From Phaeotremella fagi (lineage: Eukaryota > Basidiomycota > Tremellomycetes > Tremellales > Phaeotremellaceae): DNA of 64,000 nt. Of the stretch, positions 51,868 through 63,815 are shown one piece after another (the stretch's first letter is position 1; every line of letters starts with the position of its first letter). The notes beneath the pieces are model-generated. The model was not told the DNA's origin. It was given only the letters and a program-made list of their open reading frames with translations, and made no database searches. The DNA is taken from positions 868,001 to 932,000 of the forward strand of contig BCHU01000009.1 in assembly GCA_001599715.1 (NCBI GenBank), written 5' to 3'. The position numbers and the translations under genes were made by a program.

Positions 51868-53695
51868 TCATTGATCTTCTCCAGAATCGAATAAATAATT
51901 AGCCGCTAATTCTTCGTTCTTGTCACACAAGAGATATGCTTGAAGAACGATTTGTCTATCGAAACCAAGAGCTTCCAGCTGAATAGTTGGCAAAAGTCAG
52001 CCATATTATCCCATTAACACTTGTACTCACCCTTGAAACAGCAGCGGCTTCATCTTGCGTTAATTCAACAGTCATAACATCTGGTCCACCTGCTCCATAA
52101 CCTTCTTCGTCATCTTCACCACCTGCGCCTAACAATTCATAAAGAGCTTGAGGGTTTTGAGTGATGAGTTGAGCGAGTTGAGGGTTTGAAGTTGCGATTT
52201 GTTGTAGTAAGGGTTGAATAAGTTCTGGGTTTTGCATAACCATCTGAAAGTGATCGTTAGCAAAGTCAAATATTCTCGCGAACGGATACCCACTTGACGC
52301 AGTTGTTGACGTTGTGGACTGTTAGCGAGACCAGCTAAATCACCCAATCCCATTCCACCTGCTCCTGCTCCTGCACCTGGACCACCAGCAGCAGCAGCAG
52401 CAGCACCTGGAGCAGCTCCTCTATCACGAGTCACTAAGATTGATCAGTAAGGCATCGGGGCAAAAATCAGTCAACGTACTAGCAGCTTCTGCGGCCTAAA
52501 CATGGGTCAGTACTGCATCTCTACTGCACGACCTAAAACTCACGGCAAAAAGGTTATCAGCTCCAGCACCACCTGAGGGTGCAGCAACGGGTGCCGGTGT
52601 TGGGGCGGCAGGAGCAGGGGTCTGGTCACGTCAGCTTAAATCATAAATCACGTATCAAAAAACGCACAACTGGGGCTGGAGCGGCGGCCTATGTCAAAAT
52701 CATCAGTACATGGGGTAAGTCAAGTCGATTGGTTACTCACAGCAGGAGTTGTGGGAGCAGGTGCTGGTGTAGGGGCAGATGGAGCACCCAAACCCTCTGT
52801 TTCAGGGATATTCCCCTAAATCGTTGTCAATCAGGATGAAAATTAAATGTATCCGTTTGCACTCACAGAGAAAAGGTATTCTACAGCTCTATCAGGGTTA
52901 TTGAAACTAGCTCTCAAAGCTTTTCTAACTTGATCTTCTGGGAACCCCATTTCGACTATACTGTTGATGGCAGATTGTAAAGCTGGACCCGATACTATTT
53001 GACATCAGAACAATTGAAATCGTACCAGAATATATAAACTTACAGAATGAACCAACGCCTAAACCAGATGAAGAGGATTCTGTACTTGTTGGTGTAGCTG
53101 TTTCTGTTGGAGCGGTTGCTGTTTCTGCTACTGGTGCTGAAGCAGCAGGGGTTTCAACAGGGGCAGAAGCTGGAGTTGGGACGACTGGAGTTGGTTCTGA
53201 AACTGGTGCAGGTGCCGGTGTTGATACAGCAGCTGAAGTCGACGCAGCAGGTGCTTTAGGCTGATCATGTTAGGAAAAGGTCATTCATTTGGAGATGATT
53301 CTAAACCAACCTTCGAAACCATAACAACCAAGAAATCTTTCTCCTTGATCTTCAACGAAGAAACTGTAACAGCATCGTTCAAGATTTTACCTAGAATTAA
53401 ATTAGATACGAGATAACAGATCCTTTGGTTATGAAAATTCACTTACCAGAATAGATAATCTTTTGATTCTCAACAGGGAAAGTCTGTGTTTCTTGAATTT
53501 TCTTTTTCAAATCAGCAACCTGAAAAGGGGTTAGTAAGACGAATCGCAACCTTTGAGTCATCTTACAGTCTCTGAGTCTTCAGCATCAACTGAGAAGAGC
53601 TACAATGGATCAAAGTTAGTGATTATAGGTGGCAAGGAGGTGGATGATCATTGACATACTTTGTTTTGAACGGTTTTGAAAGTGATTTTAACCAT
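51868..53695 (-). CDS. RAD23: UV excision repair protein RAD23
   Basis: Shuttle between nucleotide excision repair and the proteasome. The start ATG is at 53695-53693: [20 protein letters not shown] opens a ubiquitin-like domain ending with [14 protein letters not shown]. An Ala/Pro/Thr-rich linker follows, then UBA1 ([20 protein letters not shown]), the XPC-binding STI1 domain ([20 protein letters not shown]) and the C-terminal UBA2 ([20 protein letters not shown]) ending LFDSGEDQ. About ten exons; several tiny ones fall in the alanine-rich linkers near 52480-52830 and are hard to place exactly. All four functional domains are present. Confidence 0.93.
52385..52406 (-). repeat. Alanine-coding trinucleotide run in RAD23
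   Basis: A CAG/CTG trinucleotide run within the STI1-side linker encodes consecutive alanines. Length variation between strains is likely. Confidence 0.7.
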
Positions 53696-54174
53696 TTTGG
53701 GGGGATGTTTTCAGTTAGGACGGTGTGATTTATGAAAGTCGATACTGGTTTAACTATTGATTGTAACTTTGAGACAATTAGTTTCGATTTGGAGTTGAAC
53801 GTAAATGTAGAACTTAATTACACTCACAACACGATGATCCAAGAATGAACGATGAGCGAGTGTGCGGGGTGGTTCAGGGTAAGAGTAGAGAATGACGTGG
53901 AAACAAGAGTGATAAAGTTGATTCCGCGAGGAAAGCTACTTGCAACGTAGTTATCGGCGTTAAGAACAGAGCATCAACTCCCTATTCAGAGACTGCCACA
54001 CATCACGACTACCCTTTAATCCCACTATCACCGTGTCTCTGCATGGTGATTAAATTATCACCAACATCAAGAGATAGAATAGAGATTAATATAACCATCA
54101 AGTTATTCCATCAAGTGAGCAATTCAACACACCCCACCTACACTCAAAACTAATCACTCGAACTCATAGCAAAA
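53696..54174. promoter_or_regulatory. Divergent promoter, RAD23 / RPL35
   Basis: 479 bp between divergent starts. I see no strong TATA box or repeated motif. Confidence 0.5.
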
Positions 54175-55142
54175 ATGGCTTCTTCCTCATCAAAAATTAG
54201 AGCTTTCGAGCTTCAATCAAAGTGCGTCAACCGATTAACAACAAAGGATTTCCACTGACATGACTCGTAGGAACAAAGCCGATCTCCTCACTCAACTCAA
54301 CGAGCTCAAGACTGAACTCGCTTCTTTGAGAGTCCAAAAGATCGCTGGTGGTTCCGCTTCAAAGTTGACAAAGATGTAGGTTAGACTTTCGTTTGTGATT
54401 TGGTTTTATGGTTTGGGTTTGGGTGGTTATCTTTTATTTTGGGATGGTAGTCTTATGCGGATCATGGATTTTGGAACGGATATGGGATCGATAGGATACG
54501 GCATCGCTTTGGGACAATATTATTTGGATATGGAAATCAATTAAGGAGAGAAGGATTTATGGTCGTTGATATGGAGGGAATGGAGGAACGAATTGGAAGA
54601 CTGGATGAACATTTCATGTTTTCGGTTGGACCATACGAAGGAGGAAATCATATTTGATGGGAACCACGGACAAGATACACGAGGGAGTGATATCATTTCA
54701 TTTGAAGAACCATCCCCAACCCCAAACCCCAAACCAAACCAAATCCAATCCAAATGAAACACCCAAAAACTAACCTCGAATTCTAGCAACACCGTCCGTA
54801 AATCAATCGCCCGTGTTCTCACCGTCATCAACCAAAAACAAAGACAAAACTTGAGAGAGTTCTACAAGAAATCCAAGTGTACGTCATGTCCACCTTCTAT
54901 CCATAAACATTCCATTAAACTAAAGTTTTTATATTTCATTAGACCTCCCCCTCGATCTCCGTACCAAGAAGACAAGAGCTATCCGTCGTCGTCTCACCCA
55001 CGAACAAGCTAACAAGATCACTGAGAAGCAACACAAGAAGAACATTCATTTCCCAGCACGAAGTGAGTTTGATTGTTTCTCGTCAGATACAAAAGGATTT
55101 TTACTGATCATCGTTCAATTAGAATTCGCTCTCAAGGCATAA
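54175..55142 (+). CDS. RPL35: 60S ribosomal protein L35 (uL29)
   Basis: Large-subunit protein near the exit tunnel. Exon 1 gives [16 protein letters not shown]. The next gives [20 protein letters not shown] and [10 protein letters not shown], then [50 protein letters not shown], and a last exon ending KFALKA. All uL29 blocks are intact, about 124 residues. The intron after LTKI (54376-54786) is 411 nt, roughly eight times the local norm. Confidence 0.96.
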
Positions 55143-55592
55143 ACTTCTGATGGAATGATTTGCTTAGGAAGAGGTTTGGGGTGAATTCGCATACCACATT
55201 GTTTTGATCTTTTCCTTTTCTTTGGATTTGATTAGGATTATTCGTTTGTTCCTTCATGCACGAGTGTATTATGGCCTTTTGGGTTTAGGATCCTTTGAGA
55301 CAAATCGTTTAAGATCACAGAGCAACGCTCATGGATTCGATCGTCTTGTTTTGCATGTCAAGAGGAGCGTCCATGGTTGAATTGGAGGTTGAGCAAACCA
55401 TTCGTGTTCGAATAAATATGACATATCCACAAAAACCAAACGTCAGAAATCGGTACAAAATAAGTAAATTAAGATGAAGAGAAAGAATCTATAAGATAAA
55501 AAAAAAAATCACAGATGAAGTCCGATAGTCCTACACATCCCAGAGGGGTTGAAATACAAACAAAAGGGTAAGTCATATAAAAAACATGAAAA
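55143..55592. other. Convergent 3' region, RPL35 / ATG13
   Basis: 450 bp holding both 3' ends, with an A run near 55498-55509. Nothing else seen. Confidence 0.5.
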
Positions 55593-58500
55593 TCAAGCAC
55601 CTTCAAATTCCAGTTGAACATCATTTTTGGTCGTGAGTCTACCCCTTTCTTCCTCCTCACCGTCAGCGTCAGCCTCACCACCCAAACTACTTGGTGCAGT
55701 CGTTCTCTGATTCCTTTTCTCAGTCGGATAGACAGGTTTGATATTCAATCCCCGATATCCAGAGATTGTATTTCTATACCTAGTCATTCCGTCCTCTATC
55801 TCTTTCTCCTTTTCCCTTTCGCGTTCGCGCTCGCGCTCACGCTCGCGACGGTTGAAATCGCGTATAGGACTATGAGACGGACTACTCGAACTTGAAGTTT
55901 TCAGATTCACTTGATTCCCAAATCCACCACGTAACAAAACAGGTCCTCTTCGAGTTGAACCGTTCCCACCATTCCCACTTGGTGATCTACCGTTATCCAA
56001 CAAATATCCACCTGTAGTTTGCGGTGATAGAATACCTATTGATTCGCCATGTCCGTGTCCGTGGGAATTGTAATTTGACGGATCGACACCTTGACCGAGT
56101 GGTAAGGATCTGGCTGTGCCAGTTTGATTGGTTGGGAAGGGTTTAGTGAGTGGTGCTGTTGAAGGTGGGACTGCACTTGGGGCAGGTGGTGATAATGGAG
56201 TTCCTGACAGTGGACTGGCAATCTTTATCGATGACGAGCGAGGGTATTGCTGTTGACTGTCTGAAACTGATGAAACTCGTCTTGAGGATATCGGTTTGGA
56301 CGCTGTTAACAAGCCGTAATGACTACCGATACCAGCACCGGTACCAGGAGACGAAGATTCGGAAACAATCCTTGATTCAGTTGTCCGTGAAACGTTTCCA
56401 GTGGTAATACTACTAATGGAAGAATCGTCACCGCCACCGTTGTTACCAAGTTTAGCATCGGTCAAAGTGAAACTACCGACCATTCTACGAAGGGCGTCAT
56501 CGACTTGAGTTCTAGTCAGTGGCGACCTGGTATTGGTGTTAACTTGTAAAGGAGATGGTCCCGATGGCGATGAATTGGAGATAAAATTCGCAGGTGAAGG
56601 TGGTACAGATGGTGCAGATAACGAAGATGACGTGGAAGGTAGATTCTGTCTTGATGAATGTGCAGCTTGAGCAGCTAACGAAGGAGGTTGAGGTAAAGCG
56701 TCCAAAGTTTTCAGGAAAGCTTGAATATCATCTTCGTCAGGTGGTGGTGGTCTAACTGAAGTCGAAGTCGATCTTTCAATGGATTTACGTAAAGTATTCT
56801 CTCGAGTACTAGTTCGACGTAAAAGATTATTACCAGTACTTCCAACTAAACTTCGACCTTCCGCACTTGAGCCTTGTGAACCAGTAAAATTCGGTGGTGG
56901 CGTACTTGAAACACTTCCACTTAAACCACCTGCACCACCTCTTTGTGATAAAGAAGAAGAATATCTTTTGATAACATGAGGAACGGATCTTTCAATAGGT
57001 GAAGTGACCAATGGACCATCTTTTTCGTAAGACGACGGATTGAACGGTGAAGAGCTAGAAGAGTTGTTATAAACCTGTTGTTGTTGTCGATTCGATAAAC
57101 TTCTTGGGAAATTCTGCTTGGAAAACGTTAACGAAGAAGGTGAAGCGGGAGCAGGTGAATGAATCGGTGGTGAGGAATTCGAAAATTGTCTAGGTAAACT
57201 GCCGACGGGCGGTGAGGAGCTTTGTTGCATGTTTGCCATTTGGGCATGGGTGAATGAACGACCTGATTGAGAGAGGAACGAACTTGTTCTTCCTATCGAG
57301 GATGGATGTGAGGGTGGACGAATTGTTGGTGAACCGGTTCCACGAAGTATCGATGTTGATGGAGAAGATGATAACGCGAGTCCTGATTTGAAAGGGTGTA
57401 TCGAATGCGCTGACAGTCTTCGAGCTGTAATGGCAGCTCCTGAAGGGATGAAACCAGGTGATGTAGGTTCCTAAACATGTTAGTTCTAGTTCGTTAAAAT
57501 TAATTGCAAGACTCACTCTGCCATCACTGGAAGCGCTAGGTGCACCGGCACCACTGGCAAAAGGTAAACCCTCAGCGATTAAACCCCATTTATCAACCCC
57601 TAAACTTCCAGGAGTAGTCTTCGATCTAACAGATGTACCTTGTATATTCAACCCAGACAATACTCTACCTCCCCGAGAAGTCGAAAGGTCGCCGCCACCA
57701 GAAGCGAATGACCCGACTTGAGCAGCCTGTTGTCTTTGAGGTATAGGAGATGGATTGGACGGTGTACCAGCTGAAGAAGTGATACGACTGTTCGATCGAT
57801 TGACAACAGAAGTTTGTGAAGAAGGTAAGGTGACTGGTGCGATTCCAGGATCACTTTGTAATCTATGTCTAGCGACCGTAGGTTTAAACCAATCTTCATC
57901 CATATCAACCAATTTTTCACTTAAAACAGATTCAATGTCTTCCACATGAAAATCAATTTCCGGTCGATACTCAACACCTAAATCATATTGATGAGAGAAC
58001 ATGTTCAAACTCGGAAATTCGTGTTGTTCCATTTCTTCCTCTTCTTGTATGGATTCCCCAATGACAAGAGATTCCAATCCAGTGTCTAAACCTACTAAAC
58101 CTCTTTCCATGATTTCCCACGCATCACGTAGATCTTGTTGGGAATTTGAATATCCTTCTGGACCCCATAGTTTGATACCTAATCGAAGTCCGTTGTTGGC
58201 TCGACGTAATCGACGATGTAATCTGTAAGCTGGCAAAAGACGGATGAAAGAGTATAAAGCTCTGAAATGGATTATTCCAAGTCGGTAGGCTGTATGTGGG
58301 GCTAATTGGGAACCTGAAGTGGAGGGAGATGTGCTAGAATCTTATGTCAGCGTCTTACCCAACGTCAGGATTTTCAACATACCTAGAACTGAAAGTCCAT
58401 CTCTCAAGGACTATACCTGTCTTTTGTTCAATTTCCTTCCCCTTCCCTTTCCCATTCGCAAGATTCGGATCTAACCTCACACGACCATCTGGTCGATTCC

Positions 58501-59016
58501 ACATTAATGCTTGACCATTAGGTAGATCACTGGTGTCCAATATAAAAGCTACGAGTAGAGGTGGTATTGCAGAACTAGTACTACCTTCAGGTGGTGTAAA
58601 TGAAGAAATAGATCGATAAATCTGTAAATCATTTTTATGCAGATCTGTCTCTGGTAGCGTCAAATTAAACTGAGTAGTTGATTAGAATAAAAACATCAAA
58701 ACACTGTGTTCGAACACCAACTTACCCATTTATCTTTCTTCCCTTCACTCCCTTTGACAGCAGATCCATAATGAGTTAATCGACCTTCAACCAAAACACC
58801 CACAGTCTTCAAATAAAGTCTGTAAACGATTTGATCAGCCCTGTTAGGAGTTTGTGTCTGGTTTACAGAAGGGTTCATCATTTGCGATGAATTAGTCGAT
58901 GAACTTGCCAACTGTGAAGCTATGGGTGAAGGTTGAGTAGATAAAGTTCTGGTTCGTTGGGTTCGGGAAGGTGGTCGAGATGGATGGGCTAATGGTTTTA
59001 GAGGTGATGATGACAT
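55593..59016 (-). CDS. ATG13: Autophagy-related protein 13
   Basis: Scaffold of the Atg1 kinase complex that starts autophagy under TOR control. The N-terminal HORMA domain has NRADQIVYRLYLKTVGVLVE, then FNLTLPETDLHKNDLQIYRS, PPLLVAFILDTSDLPNG, KTGIVLERWTFSS, TAYRLGIIHFRALYSFIRLL and RRANNGLRLGIKLWGPEGYS. The long C-terminal two-thirds is Ser/Pro-rich and disordered, as in yeast Atg13, where it binds Atg1 and Atg17 and is phosphorylated. An Arg-Glu repeat is at about 55800-55860. There are about five exons; those at 57478-58236 and 55593-57433 are the large ones. Total near 1,050 residues. Confidence 0.9.
55803..55856 (-). repeat. Arg-Glu coding repeat in ATG13
   Basis: Repeated GAGCGCGA-like units encode an RE/KE run in the disordered tail. 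It probably forms a charged helix and likely varies in length. Confidence 0.7.
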
Positions 59017-60589
59017 TTTTTTGGATTTGATTTGATGGGTTCAAATCCGAGTTGGGTTGGAGGACAGCTTGTTTACTATAGATTGTTGTGTCGATCGATC
59101 ATGCTGTGTAGGAGGTGTTGCACGGATACCAAGTGGGTAGTAGATTGATGATCAGTTGAAGGGAGTTGAATTGCTGTTGATTACAGTGTGATTGTACTGA
59201 TCGATGGGCTTTAAACCGTTCTGTGCAGATATGATACACGACTTGGTAAAGTACTATCTACCTGTGTACCAGAGTATGTATCGTGTATTGTATATGTGAA
59301 TATTGTTCAAGTACGTCTGCTGTGATGTGTTCCAAATTCATTATTGACATCTACTAACTAGGTCTTATCATCACGTCACTCGCCTGGGTATGAACGTGAC
59401 TCCCCTCCGCGCGCCTTGTCACCGGGTCTCAAAGTCAACGATGCACGCCTACATGCCCATCGTGCATCCTTATGTGTCCTCAGTCCTCTATCATTCAACG
59501 TCACAGAGACCTCAGGAGCAGACTCTCATACAGGGCGGCAACACTGCATTGAAACTCCCGCTTTCAGTTATGTCCAGGTTTACTCGATTACCTATCATTT
59601 TCCTTTCTCCATGAGTCTGCGAAATGTTCGAAGTGCACAGACATCTTCAAGTCATGTTATATCGATCTTGAAATCAGAGCTGTCCTACTAGCGCTCTGAT
59701 TTCAAAGTGTTACCACTGCAGGGGATTGATTGATATATAAAAAACTGAACCTATCCTCATCTGTTAGAGGGACTAGTTGGAACAGTTGTTGTTCCCTCCC
59801 TTTGTTATCGGTTATGAATGAGTCTGGCTTTTTTCTTGTTTGATACGGAGATGAGAAGGCAGGAGAGGCTGGGTACTTATCGTTTCGAAAGGAGATGGGA
59901 AATATCCAGTGAGCACGATAGCAGACATTACGGTATTGGAAGTTAAATCCGGTTGTCTGAGCTATTAGATTGTATGGCATTCTGACATTTGTTTGCATTC
60001 TCTGATTGAAGACTCAAACGAACAATGATACTGTGGGATCAATTTGGTATCATATCAGAGCTCTCTACGAAATGATGTTTGTATTTTGTCGGTTAAGATG
60101 TACCAATAGGCTTTACGTTGGCAGTCGTCTGATCACCTCTACCTGGCCATCCATGAAAACATAACATCAGAACTGTCAAACAATTAGTCTATCATGTGTT
60201 CCAATACTTCTACGAGATGGATATAAAGACTATCAATCGTGTCTCTATCACTATGCATGCAATGACCTCCTGCTCTCACTCGTACAAAGCAAGAGTTGCC
60301 AAATGCACTTCAGAGCCACGATCAAGGTGCCACACAATTCCCAAAACGCCGAGAAACTCCGCTGTAGTGAAGTTGAACAATTTGGACCCTGAATGAGAAT
60401 TGAAGATTGAATTTGTCCAAGGTGAACATTCTGTCTTCTGTTTCTTTTCATATCAAACACTTTAAAAAAGATCAATAAAGGTTAGTACAATCTACCCCCC
60501 CAGGGATATATCAATCTACTTCGTGGACAGACACTGACGATTTCGTTTCCTCTCTATTCTCTCAATCCCGTATTCTCACATAATCACAG
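59017..60589. other. Longest intergenic region in the window (1.57 kb)
   Basis: It separates divergent ATG13 and RPL27. It contains a perfect 13 bp inverted repeat (59668-59705) and a shorter one around 59441-59470 (GATGCACG/CGTGCATC). A more GC-rich patch lies near 59380-59430. Open frames there have no family resemblance. It could host a non-coding RNA, but I cannot define one. Confidence 0.5.
59668..59705. repeat. Perfect 13 bp inverted repeat, 12 nt loop
   Basis: The left arm TTGAAATCAGAGC (59668-59680) is exactly complementary to the right arm GCTCTGATTTCAA (59693-59705). Either strand would form a stable hairpin. It may be a terminator-like or small-RNA precursor stem, or a relic of a mobile element. 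Confidence 0.75.
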
Positions 60590-61501
60590 ATGGTTAAGAG
60601 TGAGTTTGATTTTTTCATTTCAAAGTTCGTCGATTTGATCCTTGTGCTGACTCTTCTTTTTAGGTGAGTTGTTGTTCGATATATTCTGTTTCTTGTTCTC
60701 GGGATTTCTGGATTATGCGTCGGAGAAAATCATGGAAAGAGGTGTTGAAGACTTCAATTTGATGGGAGACGAAATGATCGATAAATTGGCTCTACGGCGG
60801 ATTCAGACGAAGAAAGCAGTAGCATTGAAGACTTAATATGCTCAATCGCTAGGGAGGAGAAACAATAATTTTCAACGTTGAAAGCTTTGGAAACAAATTT
60901 CTCTTCCCTTTTCCCCCTCCCGTTCAATCAAGAAATCTAATCAAGTATCACTAACTAACCTCTCCCTCTTACAGTCTACAAACCAGGAAAAGTTGCCGTC
61001 GTCCTTTCAGGTCGTCAAGCAGGGAAGAAAGTTGTTGTCATCAAACAAAACGATGACGGAACAAAAGACAGACCATACCCCCACGCCATTGTTGCCGGTA
61101 TCGAGAGGTAGGTCCAAACATTTCCTTCAAGCGCAAAGTATGAAATGTTATACTAATAATTACACTCTACAGATACCCATTAAAAGTTACCAAATCAATG
61201 GGAAAGAAGAAGGTCGCCAACAGATCCAAAGTCAAGCCATTCATCAAAGTTGTCAACTACGCCCATCTCCTCCCAACACGTTACATGCTCGAACTCGAAA
61301 CACTCAAGGGTTCAGTTACCTCCGATACCTTCAAAGAACCTACGCAACGTGAGGAATCAAAAAAGGCTATCAAGAAAGCACTTGAGGAGAGATACGCCAA
61401 GGGAACCAACAGATGGTGTAGGTTTTTTTTTTCATATCATGTATTGGTATTTCTTTGACTGATGATAACTTTTGATAGTCTTCACCAAACTCCGTTTCTA
61501 A
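60590..61501 (+). CDS. RPL27: 60S ribosomal protein L27 (eL27)
   Basis: Large ribosomal subunit protein. Exons 60590-60599, 60975-61107, 61173-61417 and 61479-61501 join in frame. The start [20 protein letters not shown] spans the first splice; then [60 protein letters not shown] and the invariant end NRWFFTKLRF. Length about 136 residues, as usual. Intron 1 is 375 nt and contains an internal acceptor abutting a donor at 60663/60664. Confidence 0.97.
60664..60836 (+). other. Alternative exon / recursive splice site in RPL27 intron 1
   Basis: Within RPL27 intron 1, a pyrimidine tract and TTTTTAG (ending 60663) with a CTGAC branch-like sequence about 13 nt upstream are followed directly by GTGAGT. 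Joined to exon 1 in frame, the downstream DNA stays open for 56 codons ([20 protein letters not shown] and on, to a TAA at 60834-60836), giving a 60-residue product. Either a zero-length recursive-splice exon or an alternative transcript is possible. Confidence 0.4.
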
Positions 61502-62020
61502 ACGGTTCTTTCATTGTTTGGACGGGATAGCTGTGAGATGCCAATTGAGATAGGGTCATTTAGGTACTCATGGAGATTGGATGTAACATTTGATCGCTAG
61601 TTTTGGAGTTTTGCACAGAGCACCCAGTCCTTGGACGTGGACACAGATCGATGGCATTGGAGTATAAGATGGTTTCCTGTCTATACATATCATTCGGGGG
61701 AGGGGAGCGGTCTCATCACTAGTGTGTGACACTCGATGTTTGAGAAAAGCAAATTCCAATCATTCGCATCATCCCAAGTCGACAGCGTTTGAAACTTGTG
61801 CGACTGTAAGACACATCTTAAGTATGTTCGAGACTGTTCAGCAAAGCTGACTCTACTGCAATGCATTGAACGAACAATCAAACGCTCTTGTATAGAGTGT
61901 GATTTTTAAGAGACCGCTTACCGGCATATTGCGACAGAATTGAACACCGAGATAAGTACAACCACACTTAAACGTAGAAGTAGACGTAAGGAAAAAAAAA
62001 CATCCATTAACTCATTTATA
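61502..62020. other. Intergenic region, RPL27 / aminotransferase
   Basis: 519 bp. The minus-strand frames here are short and unconvincing. No RNA gene recognised. Confidence 0.5.
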
Positions 62021-63815
62021 ATGCTTGAACCAAGACCAGAAGCCTTGGAGAAACTCAAACAAGAATACATCAATAGAAATCCGAAATCGAAAGAGGCACA
62101 TGAGAAAGCAACCTCTGTGATCCCAGGTCTGTCCCCATTTCATATTTGTACTCTACGATAGCTGAAAGTTGATGATAGGAGGTGGAACGAGGTCTAGTAT
62201 CTATGTGGAACCTTTCCCATTGTTCATTGTGTCCGGTCATGGGCAATATGTGATTGATATGGATGATCATGAATATCTTGATTTGTTAGTTTAATTCATT
62301 TCTAGATGGATGTCATCAAGCTGAACGTTTTTGGTGGGCAGGGCTGGAGATTTCGTTAGTGGATTATATGGGAAGAATAATCCGATTATCAGGGAAGCTA
62401 TCGTTGAAGCTTTAGATCATGGGATTCAAGTACGTTCCCCCTCCCCCTCCTTAAGTTGCTTAAACCAACCCTCGCAGCTCGGAATGCATTCAACGAAAGA
62501 AGCTGAATTCGCCGCTCTCATCAAACAAAGATTTCCGTCAATGGATCAAATGAGATTCTCGAATTCGGGGACTGAAGCTAATATACAAGCTATATGTACT
62601 TGTATGCATTATACCGATCGAAGTATGGTGGTAGTGTTTGAGAACGGTTATCATGGGGGCACTATTACTGGTATGTCAATTCGATACTGTACTATTTAAT
62701 TCTGGTGCTGATAGGACTGTTTGACTTAGATTTGCATCCAAATAATGAACGACCTAATTCGAGGGGTTCGAATACTCTTAAAATACCTTTTGAGTATTTG
62801 GTTTGTCCATATAACGATTTGGAAAATACCATCAAGATGGTGGATGAATATAAAGATCAAATAGCTTGTGCGATAGTTGAACCCATGTCAGTCTCGATTC
62901 ATCCACTTCATTTAATCTCAGTTGACGATGGATTGTAGGCAAGGTGCTGGAGGTTGTGTACCAGGAACCAAAGAGTTTTTGACTGGTTTGAAGGAATTCA
63001 CGGAAAGGATTGGGGCTTTATTGATATTTGACGAGGTTCAGGTATGTCGTTTGAGGATTGTTGCTGAGACAGTTCAGACGGCTAGATTGGCTTATGGCGG
63101 GTTGCAAGGTGTTCATGGTGTAGGCTCTATTCTACTGTAGTGAAATCACCACTGACGACGTTGGATTAGATCAAACCAGATTTAACTGTTGTAGGCAAAT
63201 TCTTTGGGGGTGGTTTGGCGTGAGTCGATCGAACCACTTGGGTACTTCACTAACTGGATGGAAATAGATTCGGTTGTTTCGGTGGTTCAAAAGAAATCAT
63301 GGCTTTGTATGTCGAAAGAGAATTCACTTACTGACAGATAGACATGATTCCAGGAATCCAAACTGTATAAAACTAGGTGGAACATTTAACAACTCGATCG
63401 TAAGTCCACCGATTCTTTACTGCGAACCAAACTTATTCCGACCCAGATGACAATGTCAGCAGGAATAGCAGCCCTTAGTCAAGTAATGACCAAAGAAGCT
63501 TTAACCAAAGTCAACGACTTGGGTGACATCCTCCGATCAGAACTCAATGAATTATTCAAAACTACACAGGCACCATATGAAATGACTGGGTTGGGCTCGA
63601 TAAATGAAATTCATTGTTTACTGGATGGTACAACAAACAGTAAACGGGGATTACAATTGCTGTTTTTCGGTTTACTTTTCAAAGGCGTTTCGATGGCTCA
63701 GAGAGGATTGTGTGCTTTGACTTTGGTTGCTGAGTTGGAGGATGTTAGGTTTATTGTTAAGATGGTTAAAGAAGTTTTGGAGGATAGAGAGTTATATCTT
63801 GATTCGACGAGATGA
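62021..63815 (+). CDS. Class III PLP-dependent aminotransferase
   Basis: Pyridoxal-phosphate enzyme of the omega-amino-acid / glutamate-1-semialdehyde aminomutase type. The ATG at 62021 is chosen; the same frame upstream has only a TTG. MLEPRPEALEKLKQEYINRN is followed by GGTRSSIYVEPFPLFI, GDFVSGLYGKNNPIIREAIV, the SNSGTEANIQAI cofactor loop and ENGYHGGTIT. The conserved Asp is in LLIFDEVQ; the Lys that binds PLP is in TVVGKFFGGGLAFGCFGG. Then LGGTFNNSIMTMSAGIAAL, ending YLDSTR. About ten exons. The catalytic residues are present. Substrate unknown; a D-amino-acid or beta-amino-acid role is possible. Confidence 0.9.

Noticed and set aside
54566..54831. Open frames on both strands inside the RPL35 intron
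   Set aside because: The intron is bounded by frame-keeping splice sites of a highly conserved protein. The frames show no family resemblance.
55803..55856. GC-rich repeat taken as a structured RNA
   Set aside because: It lies in the open ATG13 frame and codes for an Arg-Glu run, which explains the base pattern.
59390..59691. Two overlapping plus-strand frames in the ATG13-RPL27 gap
   Set aside because: Both are short, overlap in different frames and have no family resemblance or nearby splice signals.
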